A DNA stretch of 16,503 nucleotides from Fimbriimonadaceae bacterium. GTDB lineage: Bacteria > Armatimonadota > Fimbriimonadia > Fimbriimonadales > Fimbriimonadaceae. A program made the translations under genes and the position numbers. Shown here piece by piece: positions 1 to 7,343 of this stretch. Where the stretch lies: positions 1-16,503 of the forward strand of contig JADLGZ010000122.1 in the NCBI GenBank assembly GCA_020849075.1. Direction: 5' to 3'. Below the pieces are notes generated by a model. It did not search any database. It saw nothing but the letters and a program-made list of their open reading frames with translations, and was not told where the DNA came from. Each line of letters starts with the position of its first letter. Positions within the stretch are counted from its first letter, which is position 1.

Positions 1-239
1 CTTGGTGATACGCCAATCGGATGGCCCGCGAGTTCAATCCCATCGTCCACGGAAATGGCATTGAAGTCAATCTGGGCTCCGAACTTTTCGGCGGCCCCAT
101 AGTAGGTCTCCTCCGTTAAGTTCTTTGCCTTGTTGAGGTCTTGGTACTCCTTAGTGAAGCCCTCAATGGCTTGCTGAGCAGTGAGTGCCGAAAATGATGC
201 GAGTAGCGTGACGCTGGTTATATACGATAGAACGCCCAT
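1..239 (-). CDS. N-terminus of an exported protein of unknown function (runs off left edge)
   Basis: An open frame starts with ATG at 239 and stays open to the window edge, giving 79 residues and no stop. It begins MGVLSYITSVTLLASFSALTA, a short hydrophobic stretch with small residues before QQ, which reads as a Sec signal peptide cleaved near residue 21. The mature part (AIEGFTKEYQDLNKAKNLTEE and on) is hydrophilic and probably helical at first. I do not recognise the family, and too little is present to assign one. There is no good ribosome-binding site. Instead a TATAGT hexamer lies six bases before the ATG, as at several other starts in the window. It is divergent from guaB across 120 bases, so the two may share a control region. 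That it is a real exported protein is fairly sure; its role is unknown. Confidence 0.6.
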   Translation of the reverse strand, partial: MGVLSYITSVTLLASFSALTAQQAIEGFTKEYQDLNKAKNLTEETYYGAAEKFGAQIDFNAISVDDGIELAGHPIGVSP

Positions 240-245
240 AACTCA

Positions 246-251
246 ACTATA
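246..251 (-). promoter_or_regulatory. -10-like hexamer TATAGT, 6 bases before the start codon
   Basis: TATAGT matches TATAAT at five of six positions and ends six bases before the ATG at 239. That spacing would put the transcript start at or next to the start codon. No convincing -35 is seen. It is one of seven similarly placed elements in the window. Confidence 0.35.
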
Positions 252-319
252 GACGAATCAACCCCTCGAAGTTCCACTTCTCATAGAAGTTATTGAAAAC
301 ATCGGCGTCGATCACTGAC

Positions 320-345
320 CCGACCGACTTACCGACCTCACCGAC
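320..345 (+). repeat. Four CCGAC repeats upstream of guaB
   Basis: CCGAC occurs at 320, 324, 332 and 341, that is four copies in 26 bases, the last three spaced 8-9 bases apart. The cluster covers the place where a -35 region would lie for the guaB -10 at 349-354. It could be an activator or repressor site, or simple low-complexity sequence. Confidence 0.35.
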
Positions 346-348
346 TGC

Positions 349-354
349 CATAAT
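349..354 (+). promoter_or_regulatory. Extended -10 element (TGC-CATAAT) for guaB
   Basis: TG at 346-347 plus CATAAT at 349-354 forms a near-consensus extended -10. It ends five bases before the guaB ATG, so transcription would begin at about the A of the start codon. No clear Shine-Dalgarno lies between. This supports a leaderless guaB mRNA. Confidence 0.45.
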
Positions 355-359
355 AGGTC

Positions 360-1832
360 ATGGACTTCCGCGAAGGGCTCAGTTTCGACGACGTACTCCT
401 CATCCCCAAACAAACCTCCGTCCTCCCCAGCGAAGTCGACACCAGCACTGAGTTCCTCAAGGGAATCCGCCTCACCAGCCCCATCTGCAGCGCGCCGATG
501 GACACTGTCACCGAATCCAGGCTAGCCGTTGCGATCGCGAGAGAAGGAGGCGTCGGCGTCATTCATCGAAACATGACGATCGAGCGGCAGGCCGAAGAAG
601 TCGACCGCGTCAAGCGCTCAGAGCACGGCGTTATCACGAATCCGATAAAGCTCGGCCCTGATAACAGCATCAGTGAGGCCATTGCGCTCATGGACCGCTA
701 TCACATCAGCGGCGTCCCGATTGTCGATCAAGAGAACAAACTCGTCGGCATTCTTACCAACCGCGATATTAGATTCGAAACCAACTTCGAGCGACCGATC
801 AAGGAGCGCATGACGGCTGGCAATCTCGTCACCACCGTCGTCGGCACTAGCCTCGAAGAAGCTCAGGCCATCCTCGCCGACCACCGCATCGAAAAGCTCC
901 CCGTGGTCGATGCAGGAGGCCATCTTATGGGTCTCATCACGATCAAAGACATCATGAAGGTGAAGCGCCACCCGAATGCGACCAAGGACGACAAGGGCCG
1001 GCTCATCGTCGGTGCAGCGATTGGTGCTCTTCGCGATCCTTATGAAAGAGCCAAGGCCCTTCAAGATGCGGGCGTGGATTTCATCATGATCGACGCCGCC
1101 CATGGTCATTCCGATGGCGTCATGAACTGCCTCAAGATGCTCAAGTCCAAGCTGCCCGACCTCAAAGTCGTGGCGGGCAGTGTCGCCACCAAGCAAGGCG
1201 CGGCGGACCTTATCAAGTTAGGCGCGGACGCCTTGCGCGTGGGCATCGGCGCGGGCAGCATTTGTACCACGCGCGTGGTGGCGGGCATCGGCGTTCCCCA
1301 ATTTAGCGCTGTCATGGAGTGCGCGGAAGAGGCCGCCAAGCACGGCATTCCCACCATCGCCGATGGCGGCATCCGCAGTAGCGGCGACGTCGTCAAGAGC
1401 CTAGCCGCGGGCGGCAGTAGCGTCATGATGGGCAATATGTTTGCCGGCTGCGACGAATCCCCCGGCGAGACCGAAATCTATCGCAACCGCGCCTACAAGG
1501 TGTATCGCGGCATGGGCAGCATCGGCGCGATGAAAGAGGGAAGTAGCGACCGCTATTTTCAGATCAAAGACAACCCGGCCGCGCTGGTGCCCGAGGGCGT
1601 CGAGGGCCGCGTGCCGTATAAAGGCATGGTCGCCGACACCATGGCGCAAATCATGGGCGGCCTGCGTAGCGGCATGGGCTACTGCGGCGCAGGTTCACTC
1701 GAGTCTCTAAGAAAGAACGCCGAATTCGTCAAGATCACCAACGCCGGCCTCCTAGAGTCGCATCCGCACGACGTAACGATTACGAAGGAACCACCGAACT
1801 ACTCCTCTCCTTGGGGCGCTAAGGGCGAGTAG
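360..1832 (+). CDS. guaB: Inosine-5'-monophosphate dehydrogenase
   Basis: This 490-residue cytosolic enzyme oxidises IMP to XMP with NAD+, the committed step of guanine nucleotide synthesis. It starts MDFREGLSFDDVLLIP, the family's usual N-terminus, so the ATG at 360 is sound. A pair of CBS domains is inserted at about residues 95-205 (HISGVPIVDQ..., HRIEKLPVVDA...). The catalytic loop GIGAGSICTTR carries the nucleophile Cys302. The mobile flap begins YRGMGSIGAMKEGSSDRYFQ at residue 382 and includes the Arg398-Tyr399 pair expected to activate water; it ends EGVEGRVPYKG near residue 422. Length and all motifs are normal for a bacterial IMPDH. It stands alone: a divergent gene lies on its left and a 231-base gap on its right. 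Codons from about 1190 to 1680 are richer in GGC and GCG than most of the window. Confidence 0.98.
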   Translation: MDFREGLSFDDVLLIPKQTSVLPSEVDTSTEFLKGIRLTSPICSAPMDTVTESRLAVAIAREGGVGVIHRNMTIERQAEEVDRVKRSEHGVITNPIKLGPDNSISEAIALMDRYHISGVPIVDQENKLVGILTNRDIRFETNFERPIKERMTAGNLVTTVVGTSLEEAQAILADHRIEKLPVVDAGGHLMGLITIKDIMKVKRHPNATKDDKGRLIVGAAIGALRDPYERAKALQDAGVDFIMIDAAHGHSDGVMNCLKMLKSKLPDLKVVAGSVATKQGAADLIKLGADALRVGIGAGSICTTRVVAGIGVPQFSAVMECAEEAAKHGIPTIADGGIRSSGDVVKSLAAGGSSVMMGNMFAGCDESPGETEIYRNRAYKVYRGMGSIGAMKEGSSDRYFQIKDNPAALVPEGVEGRVPYKGMVADTMAQIMGGLRSGMGYCGAGSLESLRKNAEFVKITNAGLLESHPHDVTITKEPPNYSSPWGAKGE

Positions 1833-1996
1833 AAGAAGTAGAGTTGGCACGCCCCCTAGCAATGCTCCCCCGGGGTTTGGGTGCTCGAAAATGCCAAAAC
1901 TACCGGCGTACAGCAGGGTGAAGTGGGATAGTTCATGTTTGGCTCAAGTCAGATGCGTGAATTTTTTGTGCGAAGTCGCTTAAAAAGGCAACAATG

Positions 1997-2010
1997 TTCA
2001 GAAACCTGAA
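1997..2010. promoter_or_regulatory. Inverted repeat TTCAG-AAAC-CTGAA, possible operator
   Basis: Two five-base arms pair perfectly around a four-base centre, about 55 bases before the CHRD gene start. The site is close to where a promoter would sit. It may bind a dimeric regulator, but five-base arms arise easily by chance. Confidence 0.25.
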
Positions 2011-2053
2011 GTATTGTATTGCTATCGGCCGGGAGCATTACCGGTTTGGATTT

Positions 2054-2058
2054 AGGAG
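2054..2058 (+). promoter_or_regulatory. Shine-Dalgarno AGGAG of the CHRD/PEP-CTERM gene
   Basis: AGGAG lies two bases before the ATG at 2061 and five bases before the ATG at 2064. The second ATG has the better spacing, which decides the start. An open frame back to a TTG at 2019 is upstream of this site and is not needed. Confidence 0.6.
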
Positions 2059-2063
2059 AAATG

Positions 2064-2639
2064 ATGAAACTGCGATTCTGGAGTTTAACCGCCGCCATGT
2101 GCATGACTGCCTTTTCAATGGCGCATGTCGAGATATTTTCGGGTGTCTTTTCGGGCCTCAGTGAAGTTCCGCCAAATGCTTCGCCCGCCACAGGCCTCTC
2201 AACCGTTACAGTTGACCTCGACCTGATCACTATGAGGGTTCAGTCTTCTTTCAGCGGCTTGATCGGTACCACGACTGCATCACACTTGCATGTGGGCGGT
2301 GGCCCGGGCACGAATGGAGGCGTCGCTTCTCAAACGCCTTCGTTTGTGGGCTTCCCAATCGGCGTCACGTCGGGTACTTACGATCACACTTTTGATATGG
2401 CGCAGGCTTCGAGTTACAATCCTTCGTATATCACCGGCAATGGCGGCACCGTAACTAGTGCTTTTAACGCGCTGTTAACCGCATTGCGGCAAGGGCGTGC
2501 TTATCACAACGTTCACACCAGTGCGTTCCCGGGCGGCGAGATTCGAGCGGATCTTCAGGCCGTGCCGGAGCCAGCATCGATGGGCGTAATGGGACTGGCC
2601 TTACTTGGATTTGTCTCTCGGCGCAGGAAGAAGATCTAA
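2064..2639 (+). CDS. Exported CHRD-domain protein with PEP-CTERM sorting tail
   Basis: The protein has 191 residues from the ATG best spaced from AGGAG. Residues 1-20 (ending AFSMA) are a signal peptide. Residues 22-165 match the CHRD domain, first described in chordin: an N-terminal FSGLSEVPPNASPATG, the central ASHLHVGGGPGTNGGV, and the hallmark GRAYHNVHTSAFPGGEIRAD near the end. Residues 167-191 are a classic PEP-CTERM tail: VPEP, a hydrophobic helix, then SRRRKKI. In known systems such tails are recognised by an exosortase, cleaved, and the protein is displayed or secreted, often with exopolysaccharide. No exosortase is in this window. CHRD function in bacteria is not settled. The TAA stop overlaps the TAG of the convergent acetyltransferase, leaving no room for a terminator between them. 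Confidence 0.9.
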   Translation: MKLRFWSLTAAMCMTAFSMAHVEIFSGVFSGLSEVPPNASPATGLSTVTVDLDLITMRVQSSFSGLIGTTTASHLHVGGGPGTNGGVASQTPSFVGFPIGVTSGTYDHTFDMAQASSYNPSYITGNGGTVTSAFNALLTALRQGRAYHNVHTSAFPGGEIRADLQAVPEPASMGVMGLALLGFVSRRRKKI

Positions 2640-3172
2640 GCTACCCAGTCCTCTCGTAAGAGGGCAAACAGATGCTCGTCGCGGTATTGGCCATCACGCC
2701 AATACCGTTTTGGCCATACGCCGACCTCACGGTAACCCGCTTTGAGCAGCATGTTTCGACTCCGCAAGTTGCCTTCTAGATGGCTCGTTCGCAGGAGTTG
2801 CAGGCCCAACTGTTCGAAGCAATAGCGGGTCCGGGTACGGACGACATCCACACCATAACCTTTCCCCCAATAGGACTTATCTCCGATGAAGATGCCTGTC
2901 TGAGCTGTGCGATGCACGTGGTCTATGTCGTGAATTCCCGTTCCGCCAATGTGTACACCGTCAAGGGTTTCGATCGCAAAGGTCACAAAAGTTGGGTCGT
3001 TACCGACACTCTTCAAGTACTCGAGTTCATTCAGCCGGGTCAGCGGGCGATGGCCCACCAGCAATCCGGAAGTAACTTCTGGATCGTTCAGCCACAAAAA
3101 GTAGTTTTCAAGATGTCGATCGACATCGGCAGGAACCAGCCTAATTTTTTCACCCTGCCAGCCAAAAGCCAT
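2636..3172 (-). CDS. GNAT-family N-acetyltransferase (RimJ/RimL-like)
   Basis: This 178-residue cytosolic protein has the order typical of RimJ/RimL-type acetyltransferases: IRLVPADVDRHLENYFLWLND at the N-terminus, a central strand TAQTGIFIGDKSYWGKGYG with the acetyl-CoA pyrophosphate-binding loop near residues 102-107, then the NLRSRNMLLKAGYREVGVWP helix and strand. The family transfers acetyl from acetyl-CoA to an amine on a protein, amino acid or small molecule; the substrate cannot be read from sequence. It lies 43 bases downstream of ppdK on the same strand and is probably co-transcribed. No good ribosome-binding site is seen before the ATG at 3172. The stop overlaps that of the convergent CHRD gene by three bases. 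Confidence 0.88.
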   Translation of the reverse strand: MAFGWQGEKIRLVPADVDRHLENYFLWLNDPEVTSGLLVGHRPLTRLNELEYLKSVGNDPTFVTFAIETLDGVHIGGTGIHDIDHVHRTAQTGIFIGDKSYWGKGYGVDVVRTRTRYCFEQLGLQLLRTSHLEGNLRSRNMLLKAGYREVGVWPKRYWRDGQYRDEHLFALLREDWVA

Positions 3173-3215
3173 AGTGGGTTTTGGACGCTGACGTGGCTCG
3201 CAGGGTTACAGAGTC

Positions 3216-5909
3216 CTATTTGTCGGCGGCCGCGACCGTCATCCGATCGCGAATCGCGGCTTGAGCAGCCGCCAATCGAGCGATCGGAACCCGGAACGGT
3301 GAGCACGAAACATAGTCGAGACCAATCTGGTGGCAGAAGATCACGGATTCAGGATCGCCGCCGTGCTCTCCGCAGATGCCGCATTTGAGACCCTCGCGCG
3401 AGGCGCGGCCTTCTTCAACCGCTAGCTTCATCAGGCGCCCCACTCCGGCTTGATCAATACTTTCAAATGGATTGGTTGGTAAGATCTTCTGGTCCACGTA
3501 CTGGGTGAGGAACTTACCCTCTGCATCATCACGACTAAACCCGAAGGTCATTTGGGTGAGGTCATTAGTACCGAAGCTGAAGAACTGTGCATATTCCGCG
3601 ATTTCACCGGCTGTCAGAGCCGCTCGTGGAATCTCGATCATAGTGCCGAACTGATAGGAGACCGCAGCTCCTTGCTCAGCCATGACCTTCTTCGCCGTGT
3701 CTTCGAGCAAGCTCTGGACGACCTTAAGCTCATTCACGGTTGAGATCAATGGAATCATGATCTCTGGATACACGGAAAGGCCCTCCTTGGTCAGTTTTGC
3801 GGCCGCTTGAAGAATGGCACGAGTTTGCATGACCACAATTCCCGGCATGATTATGCTGAGGCGAACACCACGGAGGCCCATCATTGGGTTTGATTCCTTC
3901 ATGCTCTCCACTTCGGCTAGGAGCTTCAACTTCTCGTTCAGCTTGGCAAGGACATGAGGGTTTGTACTGGATTTGACTTGAAGTTCGGTGGTCTCGCGAA
4001 TCAGTTCCTCGTGCGAGGGCAAGAACTCATGCAGGGGCGGATCAATCAATCGAATCGTGACAGGCTTACCGCCCATGGCGCGGAAAATGCCCTCAAAATC
4101 GTTCTGTTGAAACTCCAGTAGGGATGCGAGGCATTTGTCCCGAATCCCCTGATCTTTGGTAAGAATCATTTCCTGGACCAATGGAAGGCGCTCTTTGTCA
4201 AAGAACATATGCTCGGTGCGGCAAAGGCCGATGCCCTCGGCGCCAAATTCGAGAGCTTGCTGTGCGTCCTGCGGGTTGTCGGCATTGGTGCGAACTTTCA
4301 GCCGCCGGGCCTCATCAGCCCATGACATGAGATCGCCAAACGCCCCGGAAACTTCGGGTGCGATCAGGTCTAACTTACCAAGATAGATGTTTCCGGTGGA
4401 GCCATCAAGGGTGATGATGTCGCCTTCCTTTACGGTGTGCCCATCTACGTGGAATTGGCGGTTGGTAACGTTGACTTCCAATGCTTCTGCACCAGCAACA
4501 CAGGGGATTCCAAATCCGCGCGCAACGACAGCAGCGTGGCTTGTCTTTCCACCTCGAGCTGTCAATACACCCTGCGATGCCAGCATGCCGTGGACATCGT
4601 CGGGGTTAGTCTCGTCTCGAACAAGAATCACTTGACCGCCATTCCCGCCCTTTCCTTTGTCGGCGGCGGTATCGGCATCAAAAACAACCTTTCCTACCGC
4701 GGCACCGGGTGAAGCAGCTAGGCCCTTGGCTAGGAGGATAGCGGAGGGAATTGAATCTGGATTGATCCGCGGGTGAAGCAACTGGTCGAGATGGGAACCG
4801 GTTACTCGATTGATTGCTTCGTCCTTGGAAATCAGACCTTCGGCAACCATTTCAACCGCGATACGAACAGCCGCCGGACCAGTGCGCTTGCCTGACCGGC
4901 ACTGCAACATATACAGCTTGCCGTGCTCGATCGTGAACTCCAAGTCCTGCATGTCCTTGTAGTGACTTTCAAGCTTGTTGCAAACGCTCACGAACTCGTT
5001 GTAGATCGTCTCATTCTGCTTCTGAAGGGTGCTAATCGGAACCGGCGTTCGCACTCCAGCCACCACATCTTCGCCTTGAGCATTCATCAGGTACTCGCCA
5101 AAGAGCGACTTCTCGCCGGTGCTTGGATCGCGCGTAAAGGCAACACCGGTGCCGCAATCATCGCCCGCATTGCCAAACACCATCGCTTGGATATTGACGG
5201 CCGTGCCGATCTCATCAGGAATCTTCTCGGTTCGGCGATAGAAGATGGCACGGTCGTTGTTCCAACTCCTAAACACAGCCTCAACGGCCAGTTGTAGTTG
5301 CTCCCATGGATCGGTGGGGAAGTCGCGACCGACTTCGGCCTTAACATGGGCTAGGAACTGCGCCGAGATTTCCTTTAGATGTTCGGCGGTCAGGTCAAGG
5401 TCGCTCGTTGCTCCGACTTTATACTTGAATACTTGGAAGATCTCGTTATCAAAGTCGTGCTTGGGGATCCCAAAGGCGACATCGCTGAACATCATGATGA
5501 ACCGACGGTAAGAGTCGTACACGAACCGTTCGTCGCCGGTCTCCTTTACCATCGCCTCAAGGGTCTGTGGGTTGAGGCCCAGGTTCAAGACTGTATCCAT
5601 CATTCCCGGCATGCTGAACTTGGCCCCGGAGCGAACGGAAAACAATAAGGGTTTCTCGCTACCGCCCAGCCTTCGACCGGTGATCTGCTCAACTTCGGTT
5701 ACCGCGGACTTCATGTCATCGAGCAATCCGAGGGGTAGGGCTTTGCCGGCTTGGTAGTATTCGCCACAAACGGCTGTAGTAATGGTGAATCCGGGAGGAA
5801 CGGGCAGACCAATGTTGGTCATTTCGGCGAGGTTGGCTCCCTTTCCACCGAGAAGGTCCCGCATGGTCGCATTGCCCTCGCGGAACAGAAAAACGCGCTT
5901 TTGGCTCAT
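3216..5909 (-). CDS. ppdK: Pyruvate, phosphate dikinase
   Basis: This 897-residue cytosolic enzyme reversibly converts pyruvate, ATP and phosphate to PEP, AMP and pyrophosphate. The chosen ATG (5909) gives MSQKRVFLFREGNATMRDLL, matching the family N-terminus; an upstream ATG at 5930 adds only seven unrelated residues. The ATP-grasp region spans about residues 1-350 (LLGGKGANLAEM, FSVRSGAKFSMPGMMDTVLN). The phosphohistidine swivel domain carries His458 in TARGGKTSHAAVVARG. The C-terminal PEP/pyruvate barrel includes FGTNDLTQM and the acid-base Cys846 in KCGICGEHGGDPES. Length is normal. One oddity is Lys455 where most family members have Met (GGMTSH). It is divergent from the MFS gene and upstream of the acetyltransferase. 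It may serve gluconeogenesis or pyrophosphate-linked glycolysis. Confidence 0.97.
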   Translation of the reverse strand: MSQKRVFLFREGNATMRDLLGGKGANLAEMTNIGLPVPPGFTITTAVCGEYYQAGKALPLGLLDDMKSAVTEVEQITGRRLGGSEKPLLFSVRSGAKFSMPGMMDTVLNLGLNPQTLEAMVKETGDERFVYDSYRRFIMMFSDVAFGIPKHDFDNEIFQVFKYKVGATSDLDLTAEHLKEISAQFLAHVKAEVGRDFPTDPWEQLQLAVEAVFRSWNNDRAIFYRRTEKIPDEIGTAVNIQAMVFGNAGDDCGTGVAFTRDPSTGEKSLFGEYLMNAQGEDVVAGVRTPVPISTLQKQNETIYNEFVSVCNKLESHYKDMQDLEFTIEHGKLYMLQCRSGKRTGPAAVRIAVEMVAEGLISKDEAINRVTGSHLDQLLHPRINPDSIPSAILLAKGLAASPGAAVGKVVFDADTAADKGKGGNGGQVILVRDETNPDDVHGMLASQGVLTARGGKTSHAAVVARGFGIPCVAGAEALEVNVTNRQFHVDGHTVKEGDIITLDGSTGNIYLGKLDLIAPEVSGAFGDLMSWADEARRLKVRTNADNPQDAQQALEFGAEGIGLCRTEHMFFDKERLPLVQEMILTKDQGIRDKCLASLLEFQQNDFEGIFRAMGGKPVTIRLIDPPLHEFLPSHEELIRETTELQVKSSTNPHVLAKLNEKLKLLAEVESMKESNPMMGLRGVRLSIIMPGIVVMQTRAILQAAAKLTKEGLSVYPEIMIPLISTVNELKVVQSLLEDTAKKVMAEQGAAVSYQFGTMIEIPRAALTAGEIAEYAQFFSFGTNDLTQMTFGFSRDDAEGKFLTQYVDQKILPTNPFESIDQAGVGRLMKLAVEEGRASREGLKCGICGEHGGDPESVIFCHQIGLDYVSCSPFRVPIARLAAAQAAIRDRMTVAAADK

Positions 5910-5952
5910 AGATGTCTCAAGTCCGCACATGCAGAAGCGACGACATTGGCGC

Positions 5953-5983
5953 GGTGGCAGACACCCTAGATTACCTCAGGGTG
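5953..5983. promoter_or_regulatory. Inverted repeats in the ppdK/MFS divergent region
   Basis: CACCCT at 5962-5967 pairs with AGGGTG at 5978-5983, with a ten-base centre. GGTG at 5953-5956 can also pair with CACC at 5962-5965, so the two pairings exclude each other. The stretch sits in the 111-base gap between two divergent starts and could be an operator. Chance is not excluded. Confidence 0.25.
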
Positions 5984-6008
5984 GTGGGAGCCAGAAACAA
6001 ATGAATGG

Positions 6009-6014
6009 TAAAAC
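6009..6014 (+). promoter_or_regulatory. -10-like element (TGG-TAAAAC) before the MFS gene
   Basis: TG at 6006-6007 precedes TAAAAC, which matches TATAAT at four of six positions and ends six bases before the GTG start at 6021. The spacing fits a leaderless transcript. This is one of the weaker members of the set because the final T is C. Confidence 0.25.
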
Positions 6015-6020
6015 CGGAGC

Positions 6021-7274
6021 GTGTTCCAAAACCGCTTTGGGTGGTACGCCCGTATATCGGCTTACTGGTTTGCCACGAGTTTCAAGTGGTTTTTGGCATT
6101 GCTCCTCCTCCCCGCAAAGGTCAATTCGATCATGCCGCAAGGGGAGCAGAACAGAACATGGGGGATGATCCTTGCGATCGGTGCGGTCGAAGCTACCGTC
6201 GGCCCTGCCCTCATGGGTTGGCTCAGTGACCGAATGCCCACACGTTGGGGGCGCCGGAAGCCATGGATCGTGCTCGGTGCCTTGATGACCTGCATCGCTT
6301 GCATTGTCTTGGGATTTGCGCAATCGGTACCCGTGCTGATTGCTGGATACTTTATCCTTCAGGTCAGCGATGATGTGGCGACCGGACCATACTCAGCCCT
6401 TATTCCAGAATTGGTTCCCTCGGAGAACCGTGGGCGAGCAAGCGGAGTTCTTGGCATGTTGAACTACAGTGCGCAAGTCATCGCTGCCGCGTTAGCGATG
6501 GGCGGCACGTTGCTCAAGTTGGACCACTCAATCCTCTTTGGCATCATTGCCGCTCTGCATGTAATCTGTATGAGCCTAGTCTTGGGGGCTATTCCCACAA
6601 GAGACTCGCAAGAGAGAACCTCCCTGAGATCCCTGACGCTGGAATCCCTCTATTCTCCACTTCGAAACAGAACCTTCCGCCTCGTTTGGTTGATGAGATT
6701 TTTGGTTGCGTTTGGTTTCTACATCATTACCGCTTTTGGCCAGAATTTCTTGAAGGACGTCGTTCGCGTCTACCCACCCTTACCTGCGAGTTGGAATGCG
6801 GACCCGAAGGGGGGAGCATTACTGGCCGCTGTAGTGGTGATTGTCCTACTGTCCTTCACTGGGATCATTGGAGCTGTTATCGGGGGACGACTGGCCGATC
6901 AGCTCGGGCGCACTCGGGTGATTCAGACAGCCGGATGGATCATGTTTGCCTCGATCTTGCCCTTTGCCTTTACTCAAACGTTCTTGCCGATCCTTGGGCT
7001 TGCCCTAGTCTTTGGTATTGGGTATGGCGCGTTCACCAGCGCTGATTGGGCTCTAGTTGCGGATGTGCTGCCCAACCAGGAAGATATTGCCAAAGATATG
7101 GGCATCTGGCAAAGTTCAATTGCCCTGCCTCAAGTGTTTAATGGGATCGTGGGCGCCCAGATTGATGGGATCAATCGGCATTCCGCTGGCCTTGGATATA
7201 CCGTGGCCTTTATGCTCGCGGCAGTCTTGTTTCTCGCGGGATCGTGGCTGGTGGGCTTAGTTCAGACCCGCTAG
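6021..7274 (+). CDS. MFS transporter, GPH/SLC45-like
   Basis: This 417-residue inner-membrane protein has about twelve hydrophobic segments. The loop between helices 2 and 3 carries GWLSDRMPTRWGRRKPWI (residues 66-83), a version of MFS motif A with the TRWGRRxPW ending common in glycoside-pentoside-hexuronide and SLC45-type sugar carriers. A second copy, GGRLADQLGRTRVI near residue 290, marks the start of the second half. Sugar or sugar-derivative symport is therefore plausible, but the substrate cannot be read. An in-frame stop at 6009-6011 forces the start to lie after it; the first usable codon is GTG at 6021. It is followed by the antiporter after a short gap and may be co-transcribed with it and transaldolase. 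It is divergent from ppdK. Confidence 0.88.
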   Translation: MFQNRFGWYARISAYWFATSFKWFLALLLLPAKVNSIMPQGEQNRTWGMILAIGAVEATVGPALMGWLSDRMPTRWGRRKPWIVLGALMTCIACIVLGFAQSVPVLIAGYFILQVSDDVATGPYSALIPELVPSENRGRASGVLGMLNYSAQVIAAALAMGGTLLKLDHSILFGIIAALHVICMSLVLGAIPTRDSQERTSLRSLTLESLYSPLRNRTFRLVWLMRFLVAFGFYIITAFGQNFLKDVVRVYPPLPASWNADPKGGALLAAVVVIVLLSFTGIIGAVIGGRLADQLGRTRVIQTAGWIMFASILPFAFTQTFLPILGLALVFGIGYGAFTSADWALVADVLPNQEDIAKDMGIWQSSIALPQVFNGIVGAQIDGINRHSAGLGYTVAFMLAAVLFLAGSWLVGLVQTR

Positions 7275-7288
7275 GGAACACGATTTGG

Positions 7289-7294
7289 TAAGAT
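7289..7294 (+). promoter_or_regulatory. Extended -10 element (TGG-TAAGAT) before the antiporter
   Basis: TG at 7286-7287 precedes TAAGAT, which matches TATAAT at four of six positions including the key T, A and final T. It ends seven bases before the ATC at 7302, where homology to related antiporters suggests the protein begins. Confidence 0.35.
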
Positions 7295-7343
7295 TACGCC
7301 CATCCCACACGAGACATCGCTAATCGCAACGATTGCCGCGGGG

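Larger units (their letters stand above)
1833..2063 (+). other. Non-coding gap between guaB and the CHRD gene
   Basis: This 231-base stretch holds no credible gene. It contains a C/G-rich run after guaB (about 1851-1880) with no U-tract terminator, a short inverted repeat at 1997-2010, several overlapping TATTG-type sequences around 2011-2025 that could serve as a -10, and the Shine-Dalgarno of the next gene at 2054-2058. No RNA gene or riboswitch was recognised. Confidence 0.5.

Noticed and set aside
618..1196. 192-residue open frame opposite guaB
   Set aside because: It lies wholly antisense to a strong enzyme gene, has no family motif or start signal, and is explained by the codon pattern of guaB.
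1845..1860. TGGCAC followed by GC, a possible sigma-54 promoter before the PEP-CTERM gene
   Set aside because: The spacing between the GG and GC elements is eleven bases rather than the required ten, and the -12 part reads CTAGC instead of TTGC.
1847..1882. C/G-rich stem after guaB as a terminator
   Set aside because: GCAC/GTGC and CCCC/GGGG can pair only with a large internal loop, and no U-tract follows.
2780..3388. 202-residue plus-strand open frame across the acetyltransferase and the ppdK end
   Set aside because: It crosses two well-supported genes on the other strand and the translated sequence shows no motif.
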